Assembly (NCBI GenBank): GCA_018296165.2
Contig: JACKQL020000012.1
Coordinates: forward strand, 496,001-560,000
Source of the DNA: Termitomyces sp. T153
Lineage: Eukaryota; Basidiomycota; Agaricomycetes; Agaricales; Lyophyllaceae
Length of the DNA stretch: 64,000 bases
Reading direction: 5' to 3'
A model generated the notes under the pieces. The model was not told the DNA's origin. It ran no database searches and was given only the letters and a program-made list of their open reading frames with translations. A program made the position numbers and the translations under genes. Shown here in pieces: positions 35,702 through 49,019 of this stretch. Position 1 is the stretch's first letter, and every line of letters begins with the position of its first letter.

Positions 35702-38263
35702 GTGTCCTGCATGGCATTAGGTGGCATAGGAGCACATCATTTTGGAGCCTACTGCAAGGGGTATTTAAAGTTAACCATTCTGCCAGAAACTAGAGCTCAA
35801 GCAAAATGTCACTTGGAAAACCTTATCAAATCACCCCTGTCTTCCTCTTTGACCCCTCAACACTCTTTGCCAGCAACCCAGCCTAGACCTCTTGCCAATA
35901 AACTTGAAACTGCTAGAAACCTTCATGACATTAGCAAAATCCTTGCTGATTTTCCAGGTGCCTTTATCAAAAGTTTTCTTGATGCACCCCTCTTTTCTTT
36001 GACTCCTACCAACTCTATCTTCTTCCCAGCCACCCAATCTATTCCCTCATTGCCCATAAACCCCCCTCCACCAATCTCAACAATCGCTAATATGAACAAT
36101 GACCCCACTGCTCAGTGTGCTAGAATGCTGCCACGCAATAACACAACTGCACCTAAATGGGATGAGAGTTGCCCCAGGGAACTCCTCCAATATTTTAAAG
36201 AACTGGAATACCTTTTTGATGACTGTGGTATCACTGATGACATTCAGAAGAAGGAGTACACATTTCAACATGTCTCTTATGACATGGCAGAAACTTGGCT
36301 TGGCTTACCCAAATTTGGCAACAACATTGTTATCAGCAACAATGCTCCCCAACCTTACACTTACTAGGAATGGAAGGCAGCAGTGCTCAGGTTGTACCCT
36401 GGCACTGACACTAGCACTTGTTATAACCTTGGCAACTTGGAACAACTTGTCAACCAGACTTTCAACCGTGGCTTAGCGACTTTAGGAAGGTTCTCAGACT
36501 ACTACAGGGATTTCCAATGTATTATCAGATGGTTACTTGCTAACAGCAAACTCTATTGTAACAAGGAACATTGCTTGTTCCAACAAGGTATTCCTATGTT
36601 GCTATGGTCTAAGATTGTTCACTGCCTTGAAATCACTCTTTCTGAACATCACCCTGAGGACCCTTATGATGTTGACCAAGTCTTCAAAAGTGCTAAGTGG
36701 GTTTTAAAGGGAATGGACACCTCAATGACTAAGACTAGCAATGCCACTAGTGGCATTTCTTCATTGACAATTGCTAGTACACTAGTTCCTCCATCACCTA
36801 TGCCTAAGTGGGAAACTCTGGAATTAGTGACAACCACAGCAATCGTCAGCACCCTGGAATAGCTGGAAGCTCTTTTGACCAACAGTAATGCTCAACCTTG
36901 TCAACAGTTCACCAATAGCACTTGCCACTTTTGTGGTGAAACAGGTCACACTATAGTTTGCAGCACTTGTATGAAACTGGAGCAAATGATTCAACAGGGT
37001 AAGATCCATTATAACATGGAAGGCAAGATCATTTTACCATCTGGTGCTATGATCCCCAATCATTTTGGCAAGTGGTTATATATTAAATGCATCAAAGAAT
37101 GGCACAGAATTAACCCAGGACAAATTGTTACCAGCAGACTCTCTTCCAATGCTAATCTGGACCCAGAGCAGGCAGCTATGCAGCAGTCTCTAATCCACAA
37201 GGTAATGCAACAGGATGTTGCTATGGGCCAAGCACTAAGCAAGGAAGAACAAATCAAGGCTTTGGAACACAAACTCTTTGCATTCAGGTGACATGGCAAA
37301 AAGTTTGATGGTGTACAAGTTTCCTGTGTGGCATATCAACCAGCAAACAATACCTCCAAGGCAGCAGCACCCTTGACTAGTGACATCCCAATGACTTCAT
37401 CCTCTTCCGATTCTACTCCAGCTCCTGCTGCTAAGCCTGCAGACAAAGGCAAAGCACCTAAACAAAATGTCATAAACAAACAGCTGCACATTGCTAAGGA
37501 ACCCATCACTCAACCTCCCATCCACCTGTTTTCTGGCATCCCTGGTTGCTATGTCCCACTCACTAACAGGAATTTTGCTGCCCCTGATGGGTCTAACAAT
37601 GGCGCATATTGAACTATGCCACCCATTTACAACATTGAGCAGTCCAAATCAGTTTTTGAATGGGTTTTAAGCACAAAGGTTACAGTATCAGTCGGCAAAC
37701 TTTGCTCAGTATCCCAGGACATCAGAAATCAATTTAGGACAGCAGTTATACCCAAACAACTAGTAGGCACTAGTGCTAACACAGTACAGGACACTAGCAA
37801 CATTTTTGAAGATATTTTGCCGACTTTTGCTATTGAAGAACCCCAGGTTCCACTTGGATCCAACACCAATACTGCTAAGGGACTTACCTCAGACAAGGCA
37901 CCCCTCACATCTGTCAACCCCATCAAAGCCTATATTGATTCACTACATGGAGAAGAGCCTGTGGTGCTCACTGTTGCTAAGGATTCTCAGTCACTTCATT
38001 CCATCATGATGCTGATTGACAACAAGGAGGAAGTGCAATGCATCCACAACAGTGGCTCCCTGATAATCTCAATGTCCACAGAAATTGCTAGTGATCTAGG
38101 GCTATCTTACAACTCCAACATCATTTTGAATATGCAGAGTGCTAATGGTACCATGAATCGATTGCTAGGACTTGCTTGGAATGTACCATGCACTATTGGC
38201 AACATAATAGTTTCATGTTTTACATTCCCCTGCCTACAACATTCTTCTTGGATGCCCTTTTGA
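35702..38263 (+). pseudogene. gag and protease of the gypsy element
   Basis: One frame is kept over 2.56 kb, broken by stops at about 36365, 36860, 37289 and 37610. The capsid-like part reads ELEYLFDDCGITDDIQKKEY. A zinc-knuckle-like motif CHFCGETGHTIVC is one residue shorter than CX2CX4HX4C. The protease core reads CIHNSGSLIISMSTEIASDL, where D-S-G is expected. Retention of the frame suggests recent point-mutation inactivation. Confidence 0.8.
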
Positions 38264-38430
38264 TGTTTTAACCTGAAGTATGGTCAACATGCTTAGCAAT
38301 GTCGAGACTACAATAACAATCACAGATCCCAACACTGGCCAAAGGCATTGATGAAGAAGATAGCAACATAGCAATTGTTATCAGCTATGACCATTCAACT
38401 GGTCTAGCAATTTGTATAGCTTCTTGTGAT

Positions 38431-41400
38431 TTGGACAAAGACATTTTACTCACTAATTCTGACACATTGACCAACTCTGCTCTAGCATACCTTTATGCTA
38501 CCACTAGTGACCTTACTGATTTGTCCCTTCCACCCTGTTCCTATCTTGTTTCTACTGATACATCTAATCCCTTGATTCTTAGACAGACTTTACTCCTTGA
38601 TACAAATGATACAAACACTGCCCCCACCTATGTTAACATTCCATTCCCTGCTCAATTTGTTGCTAACAAACCTCATAAGCAAAAAGGAGTACAGGTGAAG
38701 AAGAAGTACAAACCTGTCACCATGAAGACCAAACTGGTCACCAGCCATGTTAGCAAGGACTTCCAAATTGAGTGCCAGATTATTGGCAATCCACTAGTGA
38801 CAATCCCTCCACTCAATTCAAACCTGCCAACTTTCATTCTGACAAAGTGATTCACTAGCAAACAACAAGCAAAACTCATTAAGGACCATGACACAGGATC
38901 CTTCACTAGTAACAAAATCAATGTGTTGGTTGACATGGTCACTAAGCAGGAGAAAGCTTTTTCCTGGGAAGACTCCAAACAAGGAAGCTTATGCCCCAAC
39001 TTCTTTCTGCTAGTATGCATACTGACAATACCTCATGTACCTTGGATTCAGCACAATTGCTCCATACCACCAGGGCTAGAAAAAGAAGTATGTGAAATCA
39101 TTCACAACAAGATTAACGCTGGTGTCTACAAACCTTTGAACTCTGCTTACCACTTGCAATGGTTTTGTGTTCTCAAGAAGAATAGTAAGCTCCAGATTGT
39201 GCACAGCCTTGAGCCACTAAACCATGTCACTATTTGCCATTCTGGAGTACCACCTTTTCCAGACCACATTGCCAAATCCTTCACTGGATGTATCTGTGGC
39301 ACCACTTTCAATCTCTATGTTGGCTACAACAAGTGACTTATTGACCCTGCCTCATGTGACATAATGACATTCCAGACTCCATTTGGCACCCTTTGCTTAG
39401 TAACCTTGCTGATGGGATGGACCAACTCTGTGCCTATATTTCACAATGACATTACCTTCATTTTGCAGCCAGAGATCCCCCATAATATGCTCAGCTTTAT
39501 TGACAATGTTGGTGCTAAAGGACCCAAGGACTGGAGGATTGTTGACAGTAAACCTGCTAAGCATTCCACTAACCCACACATTCACCTAGTGCTATGGGAG
39601 TTCTTTGAACTTCTTAATAGGATCCTCCAGCAAATGAAATACTGCAGTGGCACATTCTCTGGCCACAAACTCATTCTATGCACACCTACTTTAAGATCCT
39701 CAGCCATGTCTGCACTCCTAACAGTTGTATCCCTGACAAAAGTTGCTTAGCCCTAATTGAGTGGTGGGGCCTTTGCAAGTCGCTATCAGAAGTTCAAGCA
39801 TTTCTGGGTGGTGCTTAGAATTTTTTGTCAAGAACTTTGCACACTGAGCCAACAACTTAATGAAACTTACTCATGTTGGCATCTCTTTTGAGTTTGGCCT
39901 CAACTAGATAAATGCCCAATGCAATCTTGTGAAAGCCTTACAAGATGCTAAGCCCCTAGTTCCTATTGAACACTGTGATCTTAGCAGTTGACACTTCATA
40001 TATAGCAGTCAGTTATTACCTTTGCCAGTGCACAAGTGAGAATCACAAAGAATGTTGCTACAATCACTTTGGATTGATTACGCTAAATGATAGAGAAGCC
40101 AGATTCAGTCAGCCCAAGTTGGAACTTTATGGTCTTTATTGAGCACTATAAGCTTTGCAGATGTACCTTATTGGCATTAGGAACCTCATCATTGAAGTCA
40201 ATGCTCACTACATTAAGGGTATGCTTCAGAACCCTGACATCTAGCCCTCTGCTAGCATGAACCACTGGATTATGGCAATTTTAATGTTTCACTTTGAGCT
40301 GGTCCACATCAAGGGAACTTTCCATGGCCCCAATGATCTTTTGCAATGCCTGCCACAGCCTGGCAACCCACCAGTCAACAATAGTGACAACTCTGTTTAT
40401 GAGGATTGGATAGATCACTTGCACAGGTTCATTCACCAAGTTCAGCTACCACTACTGCTCCTTTGCCAAGTCTCCATGGCTTCCCATTACCTACCTCCTC
40501 TGGTTGAGTACCCTTACTTGCAACCTTTAGTGACTTTTGCCAGTGATACAGACACTGCACTACAATTAGCAATCAGCAACAATATTCAACTTCTCTAAGA
40601 TGATGGCACCACTACCTATAGTGATGTACCCTGCAGTGCCAAAGCTATCACCAGCAACACCTGCATACTCCTAGTCAAGAAGTGGCTTAAAGACCTCACC
40701 AGACCTGAAGGCCTTAGCAACAATGAGTATGCCACTTTTGTCTGCTATGCTTCCATGTTCTTTATCACAGAAAGCAAACTTTGGCAAAGGAATTGGGATG
40801 GTGCTCACAAGTTATTTGTTCCTACCACTAGTTGCCTATGAGTCTTGAAGGCCATGCATGATGAGTTGGGACATAGAGGCCTCTTTGCTATCCACTCAGC
40901 CCTTCTAGAACAATTTTGGTGGCCTCAAGTTAGTGCTGATATCATATGGTACATCTAGACTTGCCACCTCTGTCAGGTACACCAGACAGCTAAAGTTCTC
41001 ATCCCACCAACTGTTGCTACACCTGCACCCTTGTTCAGCAAGATATATGTTGACACCATATTCATGCCACCCTCCAATAAGTTTAAATATATCATTCAAG
41101 GACATTGTTTGCTAACTCATTATCCTGAGTTTTGTATGCTTGCCAGGGAGAACACTGAAGCTATCGCTAAATGGCTATATGAGGATGTTATCTGTTGCTG
41201 GGAAGCACTTAGTAAAATTGTTACCAACAATGGACCTCCAATTCTGAAGGCAGTCACTTACTTGGCAAAGAAGTACAACTTGCACCATATTTGGATTTCT
41301 GGCTACAATAAGCATGCCAACAGAATAGTCGAGCAACTCCATTTCAATGTCTGCCAAGCCCTCTTCAAAGTGGTTGATGATGATCAGTCCAGGTGGAGTA

Positions 41401-42041
41401 CTGCTACTTACTCTGTCTTTTGGTCAGAACATGTTACAGTTTGCAAGTGAATGGGTTGCTCCCCTTACTACGCAACAACTGTTACCTACCCTCTCCTGCT
41501 AGCCAACATAGTGGAAGCAACATATTTGCAGCTGCTACCAAACTCACTGTTGTTGACAACTGACCTCATAGCCCACAGAGCAATAGATCTTCAATGTCAC
41601 CCAGAGGACCTTGACCACCTTCACAGTAACGTCCTTAGCACTTGTTGCTTAGCTATCATTCACTTCAAAGCAGAACATGCCACTATGATCCATGATTACA
41701 ATTTCAAAACTGGTGATCTCGTACTGATGAGGAATACTAGAATCAAGGTGATGCATAATAAGAAAATGAAGCCTTGTTACCTAGGCCCACTGGTGGTAAT
41801 CTCTCATAACCATGGAGGCACCTACATTCTTTGCAAACTAGATGGTTCAGTACTGCATCGCCCCATAGCAGCCTTTTGTTTGGTTCCTTATTTTGCTAGA
41901 AAACACATAACAGTGCCTAGCGATGCCTTCGACATCAATACCTTGTGCCTTAGAGAACTAGAGCAAACTGACCTTGTAGATGATGATGATACTGGCAATG
42001 TTGTCAGTAAAGAAGAAAATTACAAATATACATTTCACTAA
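38431..42041 (+). pseudogene. RT, RNase H and integrase of the gypsy element
   Basis: The RT palm near 39490-39510 reads FIDNVG where the family has F/Y-I-D-D. The integrase zinc-binding H-H-C-C is recognisable (40855-40980: HDELGHRGLFAIHSALLEQF ... TCHLCQ). The core has YVDTIFMPPS and VTNNGPPILKAV, where T-D-N-G is expected. The C-terminal part ends with MKPCYLGPLVVISHNHGGTY and an acidic tail to 42041. Frame changes and stops separate the pieces. Confidence 0.8.
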
Positions 42042-42246
42042 GCCCTAGCAACTTTTCTTGATTCTGCCTAAATTTCTCACTACCCTCATTCCTACTATCC
42101 AGAAAAATCATCAAAAACATTAAGTCCCTTTGTTCTTGCTACTCTTATCTTGTTATTATTTAAGTTAAGAAGACTTTCACAAACACTCCACTTTACTATT
42201 CTCTTGTTTTTAATGCTGTGCTTGGCCATTCTGTTGCCAATGCTCA

Positions 42247-45200
42247 GCACCCTGTATAAGGAGTGATTGTTTTCAATGAATCACTCCTCCTGGGCTTGAG
42301 TCCTAGTATAGCCAGTCATACTGCAAGTAATTGTTTCATCACTGCCCTCAGATGATTATGCATTGTCTGGTGGTAATATTTGTGGGCTTCCTTCACTCCT
42401 GGAGTTGCAAAGCATCCACAATGTTGCAGCAGCATTAAGAACTGCCATGGCTATCTCTCTGGGAGAACTGTAGTCCTCCTCCTTCCAGCTCTGCATCCCA
42501 CACCATCATCCTCACCATGAGGGCCTTTATCTGGTCCTCCTGGATCTGGTGGACCTCTTCCCAGAGGTGGCAGTAGTTCACAACCAGGAAAAGGTGGTCC
42601 TCTTTCTGGACCTACACCTCCTCCTCCCAGGCCCTGGGGTCTACAGTGTGGCATAGATAGAGGGGACAATACAGGATCACACTCTGGTGATCCTTGTTCT
42701 GGGTCAGGGAATGGTGGAGTAGTGGTCTCCATTGCACATCTGCCATTGCACTCTGGCAGACACCAACAGGGAGTTACAAGTTATATACTAAGAACAAGTG
42801 TTCAAACCCCCATAGTTGCAAAAAATCCACTCCTCATTCAGCACATATTCGATTCTCCACTACTGATAATCTGACCATCCACTGAATTATGGATCTCCCT
42901 GACTCATCATTTGTTAATTTTCCTCAATGGCATGCATCCTATACAAACTCCATCAAGCACATTACATCAAGACAACAGTATCTTGCCTCTGTACACAAAT
43001 GGCTCCCATAACAGGGACCTTGTCCACCCCTCATTATTCATGTTCTGTGGCCAAGGACCTTGTCCACCCTTGGTCACTTGGAAAGAGCTGGAACCCCAGC
43101 TCTGCATCACTGCACTTATGGCCATGTGCCAGAGTAAGTCTTGGCCAGAATAGGAGAAAAAGGTGAAGAAATAACAAGGGAAGAAACAGTGTGACAATGG
43201 ATTATGCCAGATTGAATTATACACATCAAATGTTCCACAAAAACCATCACAACTATCACTGGCACTAGTGAGGACCTCACACACCATGAGGGCATCACAA
43301 CACCCCACATCTGCACAGCATAACAGGAATTTTACTGGTCTCAAATTGTCCCTACCTTTAAAAATACATACTAACTCTAACCTACTTATCTTTGATCTAC
43401 CTTTGAGCCTATTGCAATGTGAACCCACTACTATACATGCCACCACAATCTCTGCAAGGAAAGTTCTAATCCCAAAATATTATGTAAAATCAATACACAA
43501 ACATGTTATCATCCTGTACAAGGTACTGTACACTGGCCTATGGCCTGCCTCTTAGCTTAGTATTGTAGCTTGTTGGTGTTAAACAGAGTTCATCATTATC
43601 CTTATCCTGGGTCTCCTCTGCCCACAAGTCTTTTTCCAGACTAGTTCACAGAAGTGTTCACTCTGCACCCTATGTGTCTCTGGGAGTCTGTGGGGCTCTG
43701 ACCAGTCCCAGTATGTCCATCTCTGAGAGGGGAGCACAAGTCATGCTCCTCCCTCTTAATTGGCCTGGTTTGTTCTGGTGGAATGTACCCTTCAGGCCAT
43801 GCATCATAGGCAGTATTTCCTTGGAACACCACCCCTTGATCATCTATGTAGTACTGCCCAAAGTCCTTCATGTCTTCATTGCAAAACTGCTGTAGAGTGA
43901 TGCAATCTTCCCATGTCAGCACTCTCTATATAGATCCACCAGGTCTACACCACATCACTGGTTGCTCTACCATAATCACTGACCCTGCATCAGTAGATGC
44001 TAAGTCCAGTGCTATGATTGTGCCTAATGTGGCCCATTATTGATGGTCCACTGCAGCCTGTCTAGCTACATAATCACATGGCATTTTGCCAGGCTATTGT
44101 GGTGCTTGCAACAGAGTCAATGCTTCATTGACTGAGAACAGAGGGGGTGCATAAGCTCCCCCAATGTACAGCAATGGCATCACAGACAATGCCTGCAACC
44201 TCTGCAGCTTCTTGTGCTGGAGGTAATCCATTACCTCCTATGCTAAAAACAGCATGTAAATGTCCATCTACTTCAATGGATCAGTTGGGATAATATTGTC
44301 TCCTAATGATCTTTGAATTGCAATGTGCTTAGCTACTCTTGCAGCTAAATGTTGCTGAGTTGAGGTCTTAGGAACCTCAACATGACTCTGCCAAAATGCC
44401 ATCACCCTTTGACAAAGGATGTTGTCTGGGTGAGCCTTACCATCCATATCAGAGGTGTCTCCAACATCCTCTGGTATCGTTTTGATGAATGCAGCTAGGG
44501 CTGCTATTTGCATACCCAGTGTGGCCTAGCTTATGATCTTACAGACCCATGAGCCCTGTATGGAGAGTCTTCTCCACTCCTTAGCAATGTTCTTACCATT
44601 GAGGAGTTAATCAGACCTCCTGCAGCAATTGGGAAGGATTAGAGTCCTTCCAGCCTCAGTGCTGTGGGTGCATACAAAGAGGTTTTTCCCTTGTCTGCTG
44701 ATGCCACTGTGCCTCCTGGCTCCACTGTTGAGTATAGTCAGGGAGAGGGCCCTTGAGAGCTCTCCACTGTGATACCCTTCCAACCACCTGCAGATGGTCA
44801 TACCAAAGTAAATGCTGAAAGCCCTTCTGGCATCACAGCACTCTCCCTGCCCCTGTCATGGTGTGACATGGCATATTCTGACATCCCATGTGGAGCACTC
44901 TTCAATGCTCCATTGAATTCTGTCTCAGACCTAGGCCCAAGCACCTGACCTTCCATGGTCATTACTGTGCCCATTGTGAAAAGTGCACATCAAAATTTTA
45001 ACATGCTGATCATATCTAGTAGTGGTGAACTTCTTTTACAGAAGTTTGAGTTTCCAACTTGCAAACAAGTTATTGCTTGTTTGACTTAAAAAAATGTAAC
45101 ATTTCTGTTATGGTTTGCATAGCTTATGGTTCACACAATATAAGTCAAAACCAGTTGATAGTTCTGTCTACAAAGTATGAAGTAAGGTGCTGCCTTACAT

Positions 45201-45302
45201 AAGTACTAGTATAATACTTTTTGGGATAGTGTCATGTGATGCTATTAGTGTAATTAGATAATAAGTAATATATGTATGCATGTAACAAGTGCTCTGTTAC
45301 AA
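42247..45302 (-). repeat. Right arm of the large inverted repeat (partner 30790-34083)
   Basis: The reverse complement runs from the gag end (42260-42720) through gag parts at 43641-43922 and 44268-44513 to the GTAAGG palindrome repeat near 45186-45202. An extra stretch, about 42735-43600, is absent from the left arm and is bounded by the short direct repeat ggtctcc; its nature is unclear. Confidence 0.6.
42290..44513 (-). pseudogene. gag remnant in the right arm
   Basis: Open pieces match the left-arm gag in reverse. 44513-44268 contains IPEDVGDTSDMDGKAHPDNI, 43922-43641 contains MLTWEDCITLQQFCNEDMKD, and 42732-42451 contains the Gly/Pro-rich region. Many stops and the extra segment prevent function. 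Confidence 0.55.
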
Positions 45303-45603
45303 TCTCCCATCAAACTCCAGCCCCACTCCAATCACTTGCATAGCCTCTGTTTCTCCCACATCATCAATACTCACCCTGGACTTGTACCTGGAACTTTTCC
45401 AAGCCTGACCCTTCCTTGTACCTTGTCTTAGACTTCCCCAGAGCACTTCAGACTTGCTTGGACAACTCCCTTTGGCTTACCCTCACAAGTATCTGAAGTT
45501 AGGACCTTTCTAAAGCACTAGGTTATCAGTGCAGGTCATTGTGTCTGCCTAGTAAGGACTCACCCAGTTAAGCTGAGCCCCCATGGTCAGCAGAACCTGA
45601 CAG
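45303..45603 (+). repeat. 3' fragment of the 1.13-kb LTR family
   Basis: From tcccatcaaactcc to gaacctgaca it parallels 32508-32821 in direct orientation, including tgtctgcctagtaaggact and cccccatggtcag. Confidence 0.75.
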
Positions 45604-45900
45604 AAATGGCTTTCAAACTTTGAAGTCTTCCATCAGTCTGATCAATGTATTGTGTTGGTTGCAGGTTCAACTTCTGTAGCTGGCAATGTCCATGCAAAAT
45701 ATAGTGTAAATTTTTTGACAAACAATGAGTTTCAATTGCATATGTGTAACACCTCCTATGGTATAGTGGAATTTCCATTGAAACTTTGAAGCTTTCCATA
45801 CTGGCAGGTTCTGGGTTTGACCCCCTGTCCTTGCATTGTCAATCATGTTCCATGCCAATTTTTTTTATTTGTGTTTAACACCTGCAAAGGTTTTTTTTTG
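45604..45900 (+). repeat. Two tandem tRNA-like (SINE-like) units
   Basis: Two ~150-bp units share aactttgaag..ttccat and end in T-rich sequence plus tttaacacctgcaaag or gtaacacctcctatgg. Each has a B-box-like word (gcaggttcaacttc at about 45662; gggtttgacccc at about 45811). The second is preceded by an A-box-like ggtatagtgga. Polymerase III-type SINE origin is inferred from these boxes and the tandem order. Confidence 0.4.
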
Positions 45901-46499
45901 AACTGTATTGGAGCTACTGAGCATTTCTGGAATAACAGTATGCTACAAGCAGAAGGGTTGCACCATTGGAAAGTCCTACTGCAAGTAGCACCAGAAATAT
46001 CCATCAGGAGCAACAGAAAGTGAAATCTGCCAGAATATGCAGTCTATCAATGATGCCAGGCTCTGTCCAGCAAACCCAGCACTGCACTCATGTCCAATCT
46101 CCAAATAAGTCTTGAGATCATCAATGATGTCACTATACAACAGCTATGGCAAAGAGGATGGAATAACCTAGTAACTCCAATCAATGGCCCAGCAGATGAG
46201 TCTCCTCATTATGCAGTTCCTAGATCTGTTCTTGGAATTCTCAACCAAGCAGAGGACACACATGAAACAGAAACAGAGGAAACACTATCTTATTGACTGG
46301 CACATTAGAAGTGCAAGGCATCACCTGACCTGCTACCAATCATCTTAAAAAGACAAAGGAGATCTCAAGCAGAGAGATTGAAAGAGGATGCAGCTCATTA
46401 CATTCAGGAATTTACAACTCCAACAAGAAGTAGTACTTGCAACAAATCTGCTCAAACATCTGATTCTACAGCATCAACATCACTGGCCAGATTGCCTGA

Positions 46500-48390
46500 C
46501 AGATCTGGTTGGCTTACAATGCCAGGTTTTTTAGATGGATTGGGTTGACCTGCAATGCCAAGAGTGCCAGTGGGTTGGCCAGCCAGATCTGGGGGGGCCT
46601 ACCATGCTGGATTTTCCAGCCAGAGAATTTTCTGCCATATGACCACTGGATAACCCAACATGCTTTTGTTTCCTCTGATGTTCTTCTTTCTTTTGAGCTG
46701 CCTTATGTGATGCTGCAGCAGCAGTCCTCTTTACATGGTTAGTATGAGTGCCATACTCAGCAGAAACCCTGTCCTTATTCTTGTTGACATAAACCTCTCA
46801 CTGGAAGGTATTACTGGATCTATGTTCTTCCTGACAATCTCTCCAGTATTTCAGAAGGCACAACAGCTCTGACCAACCTGGATTGTAGGGATCTTTGAAT
46901 TCCAGTGATTCAGGAAGATATCTTGAATTGATGAATTCAGTACAATTCAACCACACAGCATTGTATGGAGCTGATTTGTAATGGAAGCCTGAGGCAATTT
47001 CTGACAATTTTTCAGTGAGAAAGATTCAAAGAACCAGGACAACCAATTTACTATAATGACTGTTCAAGTAGTCCTGGATGAGCATTTCCAATTCTGGCCA
47101 GGTTTGTACCATGTTGCTTGATGGAGGTGGTAGTATTGGGAAACCATTACTGTCTTGCTCAAGAGTGAGATCAGGACAGGTCAAAACAGAAGGAGTTGTG
47201 TCCTGTTGCAAGGTGTTATTTGTTGCTCTATATGTGCCCAGGAGGGTGGACATGTAGTCCACCATCTTCTGTTTGAAGTCCCTATGAGGTCAGGAAACAT
47301 ATATGAATACCAGTTTGTCTGTGTCAAGTGAAACATATTGTCATGTCTACAAGTACAACATACTCAAGAAAAATTCAAATCTGGCATAATATGCACCTAC
47401 ACCCTAAGAGTCATGCCTTCTTCTGCAATCCATCCTACAACAGTCCAGCTCAACATGCCCATCTCCTTAAAATGAAGGATGTCTGCATCATCAACCCATT
47501 TCAAACCATATTTGTCTGCCTTTCTAAAAAAAAAACATCAGAACAGATACCAGAGGCCAGAGCAGATGGGATACCAACAGCTCTACATTGGACAGAAGTG
47601 AGGATTGGACAGTGGGCACCAAATAGCAGATAGCCAGTAGGTTGAGAAGCAATATGATGACTTTGGAACAAAAAAAAAGACTACTCACTTGTGCTGGATA
47701 TCTGGTGGATTTCCTTTCTTGCTCTACTGAGCATCTGTCCTTCATAAGCAGTTTTCCTCCTCTGGACTTAGCTGATTCATAACATTCTTCATAGCCACAT
47801 TGTACTGTAAAAATGCCTCTAATTGTGAGCTGTCAAAATTCTCAACACCTAGCAAATTTTTTATCTCCTGATTAATTTTCTTTGATATTGCTTGCTAGAC
47901 CATGTTCTTAACAGAAATTTGCATGAGTGCCCTTGGATTTTTATGTTGGTTATATGGTCTCCAGAAATTTATTATGTAGTTTCCAACTTTCTACTGGAAG
48001 GCATTAGAAATCTGGCTTTAGCAAATGTGAATGGGGACTCATCTTGATTTTCTCTGCCCACTCTTCTCCAGTTTCTAGTGCTGTTCCCTTACTGGCCTAG
48101 TAGTTGAAGATATTGGTGAGAATGTTATCTTTTAAGATGGTGGTTCTAGCCTGACAATTTGGCTCTTGCTGGTACATTTCCTGATATGGTTCAAAAATTG
48201 CCCTCTCATCCACAGTGAAGAGTGGTTCTGTTTGTCTTATTCTCAGAGAAAATATTGGTTCTGGTGCTTGGCAGACATTGGGTATGGGCTCATTGGACAA
48301 GGACATTTTGTAGGCCCATTGATTAAATTCAATTTTTGTCAAACACTGAATCACATGATCTTTAACCCACATGAAAAACTTTCATAGAGA
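46500..48390 (-). pseudogene. KDZ-linked accessory gene remnant
   Basis: Pieces in transcript order are 48372-48097 (EPIFSLRIRQTEPLFTVDER), ~47900-47700 (AISKKINQEIKNLLGVENF, then MNQLSPEEENC), 47265-47026 (LLGTYRATNNTLQQDTTPSV) and 47007-46798 (YNAVWLNCTEFINSRYLPES, LLKYWRDCQEEH). A low-complexity tail follows down to about 46500. I associate this type with KDZ neighbours in mushrooms from general knowledge but assign no biochemical role. Stops and frameshifts are present. Confidence 0.45.
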
Positions 48391-49019
48391 ATGCACTGAA
48401 GCTGGCATCCACCTACCAGAGCAGATGAAGGCTGGCTGGATAGGTCTGTCTCTCTCTATGTCAAAAAACTGTCTGTCTCATAATTAAATTGTCTTGCACC
48501 AATTGAAAAATGTCCATAGATGGCCTACCAGATCAGATGACCTACTGGATCAGATGTCTGTTCAGCAGACTGGACATTGGCCAGCATCCACAAATTCCAC
48601 CAATTCAATCAAATTGTCTTGTACAAGTCTTGCTAATTTTTTCCTCACCTACTAAGGGGCATATAAATTTCAGATAACCTTGAAGAACTACACCAGCTGT
48701 GAGGAAATTCAATTTATTGCTAATGTCACCAACACCAATGAATATTTGTTTTTCTATTGTCCCTTCTATTGTCCATCTTGGCAGACAGTCTGATGGTGGC
48801 TTTCCTACCTTGGCCTAGTGCATATCAACTGAGGAAAACTTTCACAACAAAATTTTCTTTAAGGATACCTAATGTTGTGGAAAGATTGCCAATATTTATC
48901 ATCATCTGTCACACATCACTTGCACCTCTTCACATCAACCAATCATCTTGTATGGGGCTCATAACAATATCTCTTTCCCATCTCATACATGCTGCTACAT
49001 ATATTCCCCTGCTGGCACA

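Larger units (their letters stand above)
34684..42250 (+). mobile_element. Near full-length but inactive Ty3/gypsy retrotransposon
   Basis: 5' LTR, gag with zinc knuckle, protease, RT, RNase H and integrase follow in gypsy order on the plus strand. The 3' LTR is missing or reduced to a few bases (ctcagcacc near 42243) where the right inverted arm starts. Some CG dinucleotides remain, so it is younger than its surroundings. Confidence 0.8.

Noticed and set aside
42735..43600. Extra segment in the right inverted arm as a transposon with ggtctcc target duplication
   Set aside because: No inverted ends, LTR ends or coding sequence could be found; a deletion in the other arm explains it equally well.
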